From: Nocardioides astragali
GTDB taxonomy: Bacteria > Actinomycetota > Actinomycetes > Propionibacteriales > Nocardioidaceae
Assembly: GCF_024436375.1 (NCBI RefSeq)
Contig: NZ_JAFMZM010000001.1
Coordinates: forward strand, 372,001 to 436,000
Direction of reading: 5' to 3'
DNA: 64,000 nt
Position 1 is the stretch's first letter. The number at the start of each line of letters is the position of its first letter. The notes under the pieces are model-generated. The model did no database searches. It was not told the origin of the DNA and was given only the letters and a program-made list of their open reading frames with translations. The translations under genes were made by a program, and so were the position numbers. Of this stretch, positions 51,048 to 59,927 are shown one piece after another.

Positions 51048-51455
51048 TCACTCCCCGGTGGCGGACGGGGCGCCGTAGAAGGGGCGCACCTCGAGCCACT
51101 CGTGGATCGGCCTGCCGCCGGCCCCGGGCGCCGCGGACAGCTCGCCCGCGAGCTCGACCGCCCGGTCCCAGCCCTCCACGTCGACGACGTACCAGCCGGC
51201 GATGAGGTCCTTGGTCTCGGCGAACGGGCCGTCGGTGACCGGGGGCTTGCCGGGACCGTCGTAGCGGACGAACGCCCCCTCCTGCGACAGCGCCTGCCCG
51301 TCGACGAACTCCCCGTTCTCCTCCAGGCGCTTCGCGAAGTCGCCCATGAACGCCACGTGCGCGTCCACCTCCTCCGGCGTCCAGCGGTCCATCGGCACGT
51401 CGTTCGCGGGGGCGGGGGCGCCTCGGTAGTGCTTGAGGATCAGGTACTTCGGCAT
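51048..51455 (-). CDS. DGPF / YCII-related protein linked to ECF42 sigma
   Basis: 135-residue YCII-fold protein: MPKYLILKHYRGAP, MGDFAKRLEENGEFVDGQALSQE, VTDGPFAETKDLIAGWYVVDVEGWDRAVELAG and the final VRPFYGA. The DGPF motif is seen as VTDGPFAE. Co-occurs with ECF42 sigma factors across actinobacteria, and may sense a small molecule that controls the sigma factor. ATG 51455 has CAGGAGA upstream; the open frame to 51497 has no support. The stop is 12 bp from the sigma-factor start. Confidence 0.85.
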   Translation of the reverse strand: MPKYLILKHYRGAPAPANDVPMDRWTPEEVDAHVAFMGDFAKRLEENGEFVDGQALSQEGAFVRYDGPGKPPVTDGPFAETKDLIAGWYVVDVEGWDRAVELAGELSAAPGAGGRPIHEWLEVRPFYGAPSATGE

Positions 51456-51608
51456 CTCGATCTCCTGTGTCAGGTGCAGCCATTGTGCTGCGTCCACCCC
51501 GGGGACGGAGCCGTGCGCCGGTTCTCGACATCAGGGGCCGGACAGGTCTTGGCCCGCTCAGGGCGCGCTCACAGGTGACGCACAGCCGGCCCGTCCACGC
51601 TCGGTGCC

Positions 51609-52034
51609 ATGAGCGACGACACCAGGAACGACGACAGGACGAACGACGACAGGACGGACGACGAGACCCAGCCGGTGCGCGCGGAAGGTACGCCCCCCGA
51701 CGCACCCCCTCCGGAGGCGGCCGGCAGCGGCCGACGCGGGTTCCGTGAGCGACTGCGCGCCCTGCGCCGGTCGGAGGACGGGAGCCGTACGTTCGGCCTC
51801 GCCGCCCTGGTCGCCTCCGCCCTCGCCGGCATCATCGTCGGCGGCGTCGGCGCCGCGACGTTCCACGCGGTCACCCGTGACGGCCCGGGCGAGCGGCCCG
51901 GATGGGTGCACCGCCGCGACATGGGGGGCGAGGGGGACTTCGGCCGGCACGGACCCAAGGAGCGCGGACCGCACGGCGTACCGGGTCTGGTCCCGCCGAG
52001 CATCGCGCCCGAGGACGAGGGCAGCGACGGCTGA
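51609..52034 (+). CDS. Short membrane-anchored protein of unknown function
   Basis: 141-residue protein with an acidic Asp/Asn-rich N-terminal part (MSDDTRNDDRT, repeated NDDRTDD), an arginine-rich juxtamembrane stretch (GRRGFRERLRALRRSEDGSRT), one membrane segment (FGLAALVASALAGIIVGGVGAATFHAV, ~65-90), and a Gly/Pro/His-rich outer tail. Probably a single-pass membrane protein; no known domain is recognised. It precedes hrpA by 51 bp in the same direction; a shared promoter is possible. Confidence 0.65.
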   Translation: MSDDTRNDDRTNDDRTDDETQPVRAEGTPPDAPPPEAAGSGRRGFRERLRALRRSEDGSRTFGLAALVASALAGIIVGGVGAATFHAVTRDGPGERPGWVHRRDMGGEGDFGRHGPKERGPHGVPGLVPPSIAPEDEGSDG

Positions 52035-52085
52035 CCGGCTCCGCCCGAAAGGCGGTTGCCGCGGTGGGCGAGAATGTCGCCCGTT

Positions 52086-55000
52086 GTGAAGATCACCTAC
52101 CCGCCCCAGCTCCCGGTCTCCGCGCGCCGTGAGGACATCGCCGCGGCCGTCCGCGACCACCAGGTCGTGATCGTCGCCGGCGAGACGGGTTCGGGGAAGA
52201 CGACCCAGCTCCCGAAGATCTGCCTGGAGCTGGGCCGCGGCGCCGGACCGGCCAACGGCGGTCGGCTGATCGGCCACACGCAGCCGCGCCGGATCGCCGC
52301 GCGGTCGGTGGCCGAGAGGATCGCCGAGGAGCTCGGCACCGAGCTCGGCGACGTCATCGGCTACCAGGTCCGCTTCACCGACCGCACGAGCCGGGCCAGC
52401 CGGGTCAAGCTGATGACCGACGGCATCCTGCTCGCCGAGCTCCAGCGCGATCGCGACCTCCGCAAGTACGACACGATCATCATCGACGAGGCCCACGAGC
52501 GCAGCCTCAACATCGACTTCCTGCTGGGCTACCTCAAGCGGCTCCTGCCCCGCCGCCCCGACCTCAAGGTGATCATCACCAGCGCCACGATCGACGTCGA
52601 CCGGTTCGCCGCCCACTTCGACGCGCCCGTGGTCGAGGTGTCCGGGCGTACGTTCCCGGTGGAGGTCCGCTATCGGCCCCTCCTCGAGCTGCCGGAAGCC
52701 GACGACGAGGGCGAGCCGGTGCAGCGCGACCAGACCGAGGCGATCCTCGACGCGGTCCGTGAGCTCTCCGCCGAGGGGCCGGGCGACGTGCTCGTCTTCC
52801 TGCCTGGCGAGCGCGAGATCCGCGACACGGCCGACGCGTTCGACGCTCTGCGGGGCTCGATGTCGGGGGGCGACCGGCTGGAGATCGTCCCGCTCTACTC
52901 CCGGCTCAGCGCGGCCGACCAGCACAAGGTGTTCTCCAGCCACCCCTCCACCGTGCGCCGCGTCGTGCTCGCCACCAACGTCGCTGAGACCTCGCTGACC
53001 GTCCCCGGCATCCGGTACGTCGTCGACACCGGCGTCGCGCGGATCAGCAGGTACTCCGTGCGCACCAAGGTGCAGCGGCTGCCGATCGAGCCGATCAGCC
53101 AGGCCTCGGCCAACCAGCGCTCCGGGCGGTGCGGGCGCGTGGAGGAGGGCATCGCGATCCGGCTCTACTCCGAGGAGGACTTCGAGGCGCGGCCGGAGTT
53201 CACCGACCCGGAGATCCTGCGCACCAACCTTGCCAGCGTCATCCTGCAGATGGCCTCGCTGCGGCTGGGCGACATCGCCCGGTTCCCCTTCGTCGAACCT
53301 CCCGACCGTCGCAACATCAAGGCCGGCACCGACCTGCTGGAGGAGCTCGGCGCCCTCACGACTGCGCCTGCCCAGCGGGGCGTACGCCTCACCGAGGTCG
53401 GCCGCCGCCTGGCCCGGCTCCCGATCGACCCGCGGCTGGGCCGGATGATCCTCGAGGCCGAGCGCATCGGCTGCGTGCGCGACGTCCTTGTGATCGCGGC
53501 GGCACTCTCGATCCAGGACCCCCGCGAGCGGCCCGAGGAGCAGCGCGCCCAGGCCGACCAGCTGCACGCCCGTTTCAAGCACGAGTCCAGCGACTTCCTC
53601 ACCTGGCTCAACCTCTGGCGCCACGTCAAGGCGCAGCAGCGCGAGCTGTCGTCGAGCGCCTTCCGCCGGATGTGCAAGCGCGAGCACCTCAACTACCTGC
53701 GCATCCGCGAGTGGCAGGACTACGAGTCCCAGCTGCGCCAGGTCGCCAAGGAGATGGGCTTCGAGGTCGGGCACGCCCCGGACGCGCCCGACGAGGACGG
53801 CATCCACCAGGCCCTGCTCTCGGGCCTGCTCAGCCACATCGGTGCCCTCGAGGAGCGCGAGAAGGCCCGACCCGGTGAGCGACGGCCGATGCGGGAGTAC
53901 CTCGGTGCCCGCAACGCCAGGTTCGCGATCTTCCCCGGCAGCGTGCTCAAGGGCCGCAACCCGAGCTTCCTGATGAGCGCCGAGCTCGTCGAGACGTCCC
54001 GCCTGTGGGCGCGGCAGAACGCTGCGATCAAGCCCGAGTGGGCCGAGCAGCTCGGCGCCCACCTGGTCAAGCGGACCTACTCCGAACCCCACTGGTCGCG
54101 CAAGCGGGCCGCGGTGATGGCCCGCGAGCGCGTGACCCTGTACGGCGTACCGCTGGTCGCCGACCGGCTCGTCCAGTACGGCAGGGTCGACCCGCCGCTC
54201 GCGCGTGAGCTCTTCATCCGCCACGCCCTCGTGCAGGGGGAGTGGGAGTCGCGCCATCGCTTCCTCGCCGAGAACGCGCGCCTGCTGGAGGAGGCCGAGG
54301 AGCTCGAGCACCGTGCCCGGCGCCGCGACATCGTCGTCGACGAGCACACGCTGTTCGAGTTCTACGACGCCCGCGTCGGCGCCGACGTGGTGAGCGGGCA
54401 GCACTTCGACCAGTGGTGGAAGCGCGCGCGCCAGAAGCGGCCGGACCTGCTCACCTTCGACCCGGCCATGCTCACCCACGACACCGCCGACCAGGTGCGC
54501 CAGCACGACTTCCCCACCGAGTGGCACGACAGCGACGAGGCCGGCCTCACGTTCCCGATCAGCTATCACTTCGAGCCCGGCGCGGCCGACGACGGCCTGA
54601 CCATCGAGGTGCCGGTCGCCACCCTCAACCGGATCGAGGCCGACGACTTCTCCTGGCTCGTGCCGGGACTCCGTGAGGAGCTGGTGACCGAGCTGATCCG
54701 CTCGCTGCCCAAGAACCTGCGCGTCGCGATGGTGCCCGCGCCCAACACCGCGCGCGAGTTCCTCGAGGCGACGCCGCCCGGTGCCGAGCCGTTGCTCGAC
54801 GCGCTCGAGCGCTTCGCGCGCAGCACTCGCAGCCTGGTCATCGGCCGTGAGGCGTGGGACTGGTCCAAGGTGCCGGCGCACCTGCGACCGACCTACCGCG
54901 TGGTGACGGAGGAGGGCGTGGAGGCCGGGCGGGGCAAGGACCTCGACGCCCTCAAGGAGCCGCTCCGCCCCACGTTCGAGCAGGCAATGGCGGACGTCGC

Positions 55001-55889
55001 CGCCGACTCGGGCATCACCGCGACGGGGCAGACGACGTGGACCTTCGGCGCCGTCGAGGAGTCCTTCGTCCAGCGCCGTGCCGGACACGAGGTCCGCGGC
55101 TTCCCGGCCCTCGTCGACGAGGGAGCCACGGTGGGCCTGCGGATCCTCGCCACCGTCGACGAGGCCGCCGCGCACCACCGCCTCGGCGTACGCCGCCTGG
55201 TGCTCCTCGCGCTCGGCCCGCCGGCGCCCGTGGACGACGTCCTGGCCGCCGCCGGCCTCGACCAGCGGGCCAAGCTCGCTCTCGTCGGGTCGCTCTACCC
55301 GTCGGTCGCGGACCTGCTCGGCGACGTACGCGCCGGGCTGGTCGGCGAGGTCGTGGACGCGCGGCAGGGCGTGCGGGACGAGGCGGCGTACGACGCAGTG
55401 GTGGCGGCGGCACGCGACGCGGTCGCGGACGGCCTGAGCGCCGCCGTGCACGAGGTGATGCGTGTGTTGGAGGCGTGGCGCACCACCGACAAGGCCATCT
55501 CCGGCCGGGCCGACCTGATGACCCTTCCGGCGATGACCGATATGCGCGCGCAGGTCGCGCGCCTGATGGCGCCCGGCTTCATCGGTGAGGCGGGCGTGGC
55601 GCGGCTGCGTGACTACCCGCGCTACCTCGCGGCGGTCACGCAGCGTCGCGAGCGGCTCGACGGCCAGGTCGCGCGCGACCGGCAGCTCATGGACCAGGTC
55701 TCCGGGCTCCAGGAGGCCTGGCTGCACGCGGTGGCGGCACTGCCCGACGGCCAGCCGATGCCGCAGCACCTGCGCGAGTCCCGGTGGCTGCTGGAGGAGT
55801 ACCGCGTCTCCCTCTTCGCCCAGCAGCTCGGGACGCGCGAGAAGGTCAGCGACCAGCGGATCCGGAAGGTGATGGGCAGCGCGATCTAG
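52086..55889 (+). CDS. hrpA: ATP-dependent RNA helicase HrpA (DEAH)
   Basis: About 1267-residue DEAH-box helicase. Walker A GETGSGKTT at 32-40, GHTQPRRIAARSVAERI, DEAH at 134-137 (IIIDEAHERSLN), SATID, the conserved VAETSLTVPGIRYVVDTG and QRSGRCGRV motifs, then HA2, OB-fold and the large DUF3418 C-terminal region. HrpA rescues stalled ribosomes on mRNA in proteobacteria; its role in actinobacteria is less studied. GTG 52086 gives the usual start (KITYP-LPVS); an in-frame ATG at 52074 and open frame to 52056 add only a few residues and cannot be excluded. Its 3' end carries the -10 box of the next gene. Confidence 0.93.
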   Translation: MKITYPPQLPVSARREDIAAAVRDHQVVIVAGETGSGKTTQLPKICLELGRGAGPANGGRLIGHTQPRRIAARSVAERIAEELGTELGDVIGYQVRFTDRTSRASRVKLMTDGILLAELQRDRDLRKYDTIIIDEAHERSLNIDFLLGYLKRLLPRRPDLKVIITSATIDVDRFAAHFDAPVVEVSGRTFPVEVRYRPLLELPEADDEGEPVQRDQTEAILDAVRELSAEGPGDVLVFLPGEREIRDTADAFDALRGSMSGGDRLEIVPLYSRLSAADQHKVFSSHPSTVRRVVLATNVAETSLTVPGIRYVVDTGVARISRYSVRTKVQRLPIEPISQASANQRSGRCGRVEEGIAIRLYSEEDFEARPEFTDPEILRTNLASVILQMASLRLGDIARFPFVEPPDRRNIKAGTDLLEELGALTTAPAQRGVRLTEVGRRLARLPIDPRLGRMILEAERIGCVRDVLVIAAALSIQDPRERPEEQRAQADQLHARFKHESSDFLTWLNLWRHVKAQQRELSSSAFRRMCKREHLNYLRIREWQDYESQLRQVAKEMGFEVGHAPDAPDEDGIHQALLSGLLSHIGALEEREKARPGERRPMREYLGARNARFAIFPGSVLKGRNPSFLMSAELVETSRLWARQNAAIKPEWAEQLGAHLVKRTYSEPHWSRKRAAVMARERVTLYGVPLVADRLVQYGRVDPPLARELFIRHALVQGEWESRHRFLAENARLLEEAEELEHRARRRDIVVDEHTLFEFYDARVGADVVSGQHFDQWWKRARQKRPDLLTFDPAMLTHDTADQVRQHDFPTEWHDSDEAGLTFPISYHFEPGAADDGLTIEVPVATLNRIEADDFSWLVPGLREELVTELIRSLPKNLRVAMVPAPNTAREFLEATPPGAEPLLDALERFARSTRSLVIGREAWDWSKVPAHLRPTYRVVTEEGVEAGRGKDLDALKEPLRPTFEQAMADVAADSGITATGQTTWTFGAVEESFVQRRAGHEVRGFPALVDEGATVGLRILATVDEAAAHHRLGVRRLVLLALGPPAPVDDVLAAAGLDQRAKLALVGSLYPSVADLLGDVRAGLVGEVVDARQGVRDEAAYDAVVAAARDAVADGLSAAVHEVMRVLEAWRTTDKAISGRADLMTLPAMTDMRAQVARLMAPGFIGEAGVARLRDYPRYLAAVTQRRERLDGQVARDRQLMDQVSGLQEAWLHAVAALPDGQPMPQHLRESRWLLEEYRVSLFAQQLGTREKVSDQRIRKVMGSAI

Positions 55890-55892
55890 TCT
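55887..55892 (+). promoter_or_regulatory. -10 box overlapping the hrpA stop codon
   Basis: TAGTCT begins at the hrpA TAG stop (55887-55889) and ends six bases before the ATG at 55899; the next gene would thus have its own leaderless transcript as well as hrpA read-through. Confidence 0.4.
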
Positions 55893-55898
55893 GTGCAG

Positions 55899-56495
55899 AT
55901 GACCGGCCGCACCCACCACCGTCCGATGACGCCCGGCGACGGCTTCTTCGCCGAGATCGCCGGCGGTGCGGATCCCGCTCTCCTGCGCGAGGCGGGCGAC
56001 CTCGCTGCGACCGTCCTGGTACGGGGAGCGCGTGAGTCCGACGACCCCGCGCTGGCCGAGCGCATCGTGCACCTGGCCGAGAGCGAGGGCCTCGAGATCC
56101 TCGCCGAGGTCTGGTCGGGCGCTCCCGCCGACACGCTCGCGGGCAGCCTGTGGCGGCTGTTCCTGCTGCGCTCGTGGGTGTACGCCGACCCCGAACGCGT
56201 CGCGGTCGAGTTCGAGGCCGGGCAGCGGAGGGCCGACGTCGCCCGTGTGGTCGCCGGTGTGGCGAACCCGCCCGGACCCGACGAGCTGCGCGGCATGCTC
56301 GACGACGTGCTGCGGGGCATCGCCCGCGGCGACTTCGCCGTCACGTTGTTCCGGGCCGCGGCGTTCGCCCGCATCGTCGCCGCCGGCCGTGCCACCCGCG
56401 GGGAGTCCTCCCACGAGGACATCAGCCGGATGCTCGCGCTGTCCGAGCAGCTCGAGGCCGCGGGACATGGGGAGATCAAGGACTCGCTGGGCTGA
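55899..56495 (+). CDS. Conserved-looking helical protein of unknown function
   Basis: 198-residue soluble, mostly helical protein with no signal or membrane segment. Visible stretches: GFFAEIAGGADPALLREAGDL, RGARESDDPALAERIVHLAESEGLEILAEVWSG, SLWRLFLLRSWVYADPERVAVEFEAGQ and IARGDFAVTLFRAAAFARIVAAGRATRGES. I do not recognise the family. ATG 55899 is preferred over GTG 55893 because it lies six bases after TAGTCT. Gene order hrpA - this - PemK-like; nothing indicates a joint function. Confidence 0.65.
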   Translation: MTGRTHHRPMTPGDGFFAEIAGGADPALLREAGDLAATVLVRGARESDDPALAERIVHLAESEGLEILAEVWSGAPADTLAGSLWRLFLLRSWVYADPERVAVEFEAGQRRADVARVVAGVANPPGPDELRGMLDDVLRGIARGDFAVTLFRAAAFARIVAAGRATRGESSHEDISRMLALSEQLEAAGHGEIKDSLG

Positions 56496-56514
56496 GGCCA
56501 TTACACTGTCCCCT

Positions 56515-56603
56515 GAGTGCGTCGGGCTGTGGCAGCCCCGGGTCCCACAATGAGCCGCTACGAGCGGCCTCGCGCCGTGAGGCGCTCCCGGTCCGGCGCA
56601 CTC
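56515..56603 (+). ncRNA. Candidate structured non-coding RNA
   Basis: In the 130-bp gap, GAGTGCG (56515-56521) pairs with CGCACTC (56597-56603), enclosing three hairpins: GGGCTG-TGG-CAGCCC, GAG-CCGCT-ACG-AGCGG-CTC (one bulged C), and GCGCC-GTGA-GGCGC. TACACT (56502-56507) ends seven bases before the first G of the outer stem, as expected for a promoter. It is not SRP RNA, tmRNA or tRNA by inspection. A multihairpin terminator is the alternative. Confidence 0.35.
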
Positions 56604-56613
56604 ACACATTGTC

Positions 56614-56619
56614 TAGGCT
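56614..56619 (+). promoter_or_regulatory. -10 box 6 bases before the PemK-like ATG
   Basis: TAGGCT, then CTTCCT and the ATG at 56626; it implies that the PemK-like gene is transcribed independently of the structured element upstream. Confidence 0.4.
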
Positions 56620-56625
56620 CTTCCT

Positions 56626-57072
56626 ATGGGTCTCCTCCGCCGCGTCACCGGCCTCCTCCGGGGAGGGTCCTCCGGGCGTGAGCCGCGCGAGGGCGTCTCC
56701 GCGTTCTACGCACCCGACATGGACGGCGAGCCGGATCCCGGCGAGGTCGTCTGGGCCTGGGTGCCCTACGAGGACGACCCGGGCCGGGGCAAGGACCGGC
56801 CGGTCCTGCTGCTCGACACGGACGGCGACGGCTGGGTCGGGCTGATGCTCAGCAGCAAGGACCACGACCGTGACGCCGCCGAGGAGGCCCGCTACGGCCG
56901 CGTCTGGATGGACATCGGTCCGGGCGGCTGGGACGCCCAGGGGCGTCCGAGCGAGGTCCGGCTCGACCGGCTCGTCCGTCTCGAGCGCGACGGCGTACGA
57001 CGGGAGGGTGCCGCCCTCGAGGAGACGATCTTCCGCGACGTCGTCGAAGCCTGGCGCGGACTCGACCGCTGA
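56626..57072 (+). CDS. PemK/MazF-like protein, no antitoxin adjacent
   Basis: 148-residue protein. After a basic Gly/Arg-rich N-terminus it shows the PemK-like barrel: GEVVWAWVPYEDDPGRGKDRPVLLL (the G...W....P..D..G....RP.L pattern), VGLMLSSKDHD and a later MDIGPGGWDAQGRPSEVRLDRLVRL. PemK/MazF toxins are mRNA-cleaving ribonucleases, but actinobacteria also have solitary PemK-like proteins without known toxicity. No antitoxin-like gene is in the noncoding gap before it or after it. TAGGCT lies six bases before the ATG. Confidence 0.7.
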   Translation: MGLLRRVTGLLRGGSSGREPREGVSAFYAPDMDGEPDPGEVVWAWVPYEDDPGRGKDRPVLLLDTDGDGWVGLMLSSKDHDRDAAEEARYGRVWMDIGPGGWDAQGRPSEVRLDRLVRLERDGVRREGAALEETIFRDVVEAWRGLDR

Positions 57073-57142
57073 CGGCATTCGGCACCCCATGGCCTGCTGC
57101 GCGGAGGTCCGGGGATTGGGAGACATGGCCTAGGGTCACTGC

Positions 57143-58561
57143 GTGGTTCTCAGCCCTCTCGCCCTCCGCCGCGCCGCCCTGGCCGGCTGCGCCCTGACGG
57201 TCGCACTCGCGACCGCGGCGTGCACCGGCAACGCCGAGCCGCAGCCGCGGCCGACGAAGTCGCCGGGCAAGGGCCAGTCAGGTGCCACGGACAAGCCGCG
57301 CGAGGTCGTCTTCGGCGCCTACGGCAGCGAGGAGGAGGTGGCGGCCTTCCAGGACGTCGTCGACTCCTTCAACGCCGCCTCGACCACCCGGCAGGTGACG
57401 CTGAAGTCCTGGCCGGACCACGAGTCCGCGCTCGAGGACGTGCTCGCCGGCAACGCCCCGGACGCCTTCCTGACCTCCCGCATCGACCTCGACCAGCTGG
57501 TGGAGGCCGAGGCCCTGCAGCCGGTGAGCCTGCTGCTCGACGAGCGCGGCGTCGACTTCGGCGACCGGTTCTCCCGCGACGCCGTCGACGCCTTCGCCAT
57601 GGACGACGAGCTGCAGTGCATGGCCTACTCCGTCTCCCCGATGGTCATCTACTACAACACCGATCTCGTCGACTTCGACAAGATGGAGCGCCGCGAGTAC
57701 GACGTCCCGACGGCCGACGACGAGGGCGTACGGGACCGGTGGACGCTGGCCGAGTTCGGTGCCGCCGCGCAGTTCGCGTCGCGACGCGGCGACCGGCGCG
57801 GGGTCTGGATCGACCCGACGCTGCAAGGGCTGGCGCCCTTCATCTACTCCGGCGACGGCCAGGTCTTCGACGACGACCGCGAGCCCACGTCGCTGGCCTT
57901 CTCCGACGACAACACCCGCGAAGCGCTGGACCAGACGCTCGCGATCCTGCGCAACGCGGCCGTTACGCCGACCAACGCCCAGCTCGCCCGGGCGACGCCG
58001 GTGCAGCTGTTCAAGCGCGGCGAGCTCGCGATGATCGCGGGCTTCCGCAACCTGGTGCCAGAGCTGCGCGACGCCGTAGGCCTCGAGTTCGACGTGCTGC
58101 CGATGCCGACCATCGACACCCGGGCGACGGTCGGCGACATCAGCGGGCTCTGCCTCTCCGCGGACTCCGAGGTGACCGGCGACGCGGCCGACTTCATCGC
58201 CTACGCCGTCTCCGACGCCGCGATCGCCACGGTCTCCTCGACGGGCTACATCGTCCCCGCCAACACCGAGGTCGCGGCATCCGCGGACTTCCTCGCGCCC
58301 GACCTCGAGCCGGCCAACGCCACGGTCTTCAACACGAGCATCCGCTACATGGAGGTGCCGCCGTTCATCGACCAGCGCGTGGAGCTGGTCGAGGCGGTGA
58401 CCCCGCTCCTGGAGCGCCTCGTCACCGCGCCCGGTGTGCTCGACCTCGAGGCAGTGACCGAGCAGATCGACGAGACCTCGCAGACGATCCTCGCGCCTCC
58501 CGAGGAGGGCGAGGAGACCGAGTCCCCGACGGACTCGCCGAGCGAGTCCCCCTCCGAATGA
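57143..58561 (+). CDS. Sugar-type extracellular solute-binding lipoprotein (SBP_bac_1)
   Basis: 472-residue lipoprotein: signal with hydrophobic LAGCALTVALATAAC and lipobox TAAC near residue 28, a Lys/Pro-rich linker, then an SBP_bac_1-type fold (EVVFGAYGSEEEVAAFQDVVDSFN, DAFLTSRIDLDQLVEAEALQPV, YSVSPMVIYYNTDL, KRGELAMIAGFRNLVPELR). It ends in an acidic SPTDSPSESPS tail. It binds a sugar or similar ligand outside the cell, but the permease and ATPase genes are not beside it. TAGGGT (57131-57136) is six bases before the GTG. Confidence 0.82.
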   Translation: MVLSPLALRRAALAGCALTVALATAACTGNAEPQPRPTKSPGKGQSGATDKPREVVFGAYGSEEEVAAFQDVVDSFNAASTTRQVTLKSWPDHESALEDVLAGNAPDAFLTSRIDLDQLVEAEALQPVSLLLDERGVDFGDRFSRDAVDAFAMDDELQCMAYSVSPMVIYYNTDLVDFDKMERREYDVPTADDEGVRDRWTLAEFGAAAQFASRRGDRRGVWIDPTLQGLAPFIYSGDGQVFDDDREPTSLAFSDDNTREALDQTLAILRNAAVTPTNAQLARATPVQLFKRGELAMIAGFRNLVPELRDAVGLEFDVLPMPTIDTRATVGDISGLCLSADSEVTGDAADFIAYAVSDAAIATVSSTGYIVPANTEVAASADFLAPDLEPANATVFNTSIRYMEVPPFIDQRVELVEAVTPLLERLVTAPGVLDLEAVTEQIDETSQTILAPPEEGEETESPTDSPSESPSE

Positions 58562-58588
58562 GCGGGCACGGGGCCGGTGCCTCGCGCC

Positions 58589-59923
58589 CTACTCCTCCGC
58601 GTCGGCCGCGAGGATCGCGCCCACGAGCGCACCCGTGACGAGCTCGGCCTGCCACGGGCGGGCACCGTAGGCCGCCAGCTGGGCGCGGACGGCCTCGGCC
58701 AGGGCGGCCGGCTCGCGGGTCGCCGGGGGGGCCCACATCAGCCGGCGGAGGTAGTCGGGGGTCAGCAGGTTCTCCACCGGCAGGTGGTGGACCTCGGCCA
58801 GGTTGAGCATCGACTCGCGCGCGGCCTTGAACCGCCGGTCGGCGACGGGCTCGCGCTCGGCCCACGTGCGGGGGTGCGGGGGACCGTCGCCACGCGGGGC
58901 GCGGCTGGGCAGCTCGTCCTCGGTCATCTCGCGGACCCGCTCCAGGGCCTCGACCCAGGTCGCGGCATAGCGGCTGGCGCCGCGCCCGTGGAAGCCCGGC
59001 GTGGACAGCAGCGCGCGACGGTCGGTCGGCATCGCGGTGGCCGCGGCCACTATCGCGGAGTCGGGCAGGATGCGTCCGGGGGTCACGTCGCGCTCGGCGG
59101 CGATCGCGTCGCGGGCCTCCCAGAGGGCCCGGGCGGCACCGAGCGCCCGGCGACCGCGCAGCCGGTGCACCCCGGACGTACGACGCCACGCCTCGTTGCG
59201 GACGGTGGGCTCGAAGTCCAGGAGGTGCTCGAACTCCTGGCGGGCCCACTCCGCCTTCCCGGTCCTCTCGAGCTCGGTGACCATGTGGGTGCGCAGCTCG
59301 AGGAGCACCTCGACGTCGAGTGCGGCGTACTCGAGCCAGGGCTGGGGCAGCGGGCGGGTGGACCAGTCGGCGGCGGAGTGCTCCTTGCGCATCCGCTGGC
59401 CGAGCACGGTCTCCACCAGGGTGGCGAGGCCGACACGCGGAAGGCCCAGCAGCCGGCCGGCGAGCTCGGTGTCGAAGAGGCTGGTGGGTGTCAGGCCCAC
59501 CTCTCGCAGGCACGGGAGGTCCTGGGTCGCTGCGTGCAGGATCCACTCGGTGCCGGCAAGGGCCTCCTGCAGCGGGTCGAGCGTGGTCAGCGGGATCGGG
59601 TCGACCAGCCAGGTGCCGGCACCCTCGCGACGGAGCTGGATGAGGTAGGCCCGGTTGGAGTAGCGGTAGCCAGAGGCCCGCTCGGCGTCGATGGCGACCG
59701 GTCCGGTGGCGGCCGCCAGCGCCGCGCAAGCCTCGGCCAGCCCTTCGTCGGTGTCGACGATCTCGGGGAGGCCGTCGCGCAGCTCCAGCAGCGGGGCCGG
59801 GGGAGCTTCAGGTGCCCCGGGTGCTTCTGGTGCTTCTGGTGCTTCTGGTGCGTCCGCTGCCTCGGGTGCCTCAGGGACCTCGTCGGCGGACTCGGGCTCG
59901 ATGTCAGGAGGAGTGTCGGGCAT
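58589..59923 (-). CDS. rnd: Ribonuclease D (3'-5' exonuclease with HRDC)
   Basis: 444-residue exoribonuclease that trims structured RNAs. An acidic Ala-Pro-Glu-rich N-terminal tail (PEAPEAADAPEAPEAPEAP) is followed by the DEDD exonuclease domain: AIDAERASGYRYSNRAYLIQL (exo I), ILHAATQDLPCLREVGL (exo II), WLEYAALDVEVLLEL (exo III), and an HRDC region later (RARALWEARDAIAAERD, LLTPDYLRRLMW). In actinobacteria RNase D lies next to DUF3000, as here. ATG 59923 starts 5 bp after the DUF3000 stop; GTG 59971 would overlap it by 44 bp. The tail is encoded by repetitive DNA and varies easily. Confidence 0.87.
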   Translation of the reverse strand: MPDTPPDIEPESADEVPEAPEAADAPEAPEAPEAPGAPEAPPAPLLELRDGLPEIVDTDEGLAEACAALAAATGPVAIDAERASGYRYSNRAYLIQLRREGAGTWLVDPIPLTTLDPLQEALAGTEWILHAATQDLPCLREVGLTPTSLFDTELAGRLLGLPRVGLATLVETVLGQRMRKEHSAADWSTRPLPQPWLEYAALDVEVLLELRTHMVTELERTGKAEWARQEFEHLLDFEPTVRNEAWRRTSGVHRLRGRRALGAARALWEARDAIAAERDVTPGRILPDSAIVAAATAMPTDRRALLSTPGFHGRGASRYAATWVEALERVREMTEDELPSRAPRGDGPPHPRTWAEREPVADRRFKAARESMLNLAEVHHLPVENLLTPDYLRRLMWAPPATREPAALAEAVRAQLAAYGARPWQAELVTGALVGAILAADAEE

Positions 59924-59927
59924 CGGC

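Noticed and set aside
56515..56603. SRP RNA, tmRNA or tRNA
   Set aside because: There is no GGAA-type SRP domain IV tetraloop, no tRNA-like arms or CCA end, and no tag peptide.
51558..56609. 1683-codon open frame on the minus strand
   Set aside because: It is an antisense shadow of hrpA; the sequence has no recognisable domain and is rich in Arg/Gly/Pro typical of frame shadows at this GC content, while the plus frame has full helicase motifs.
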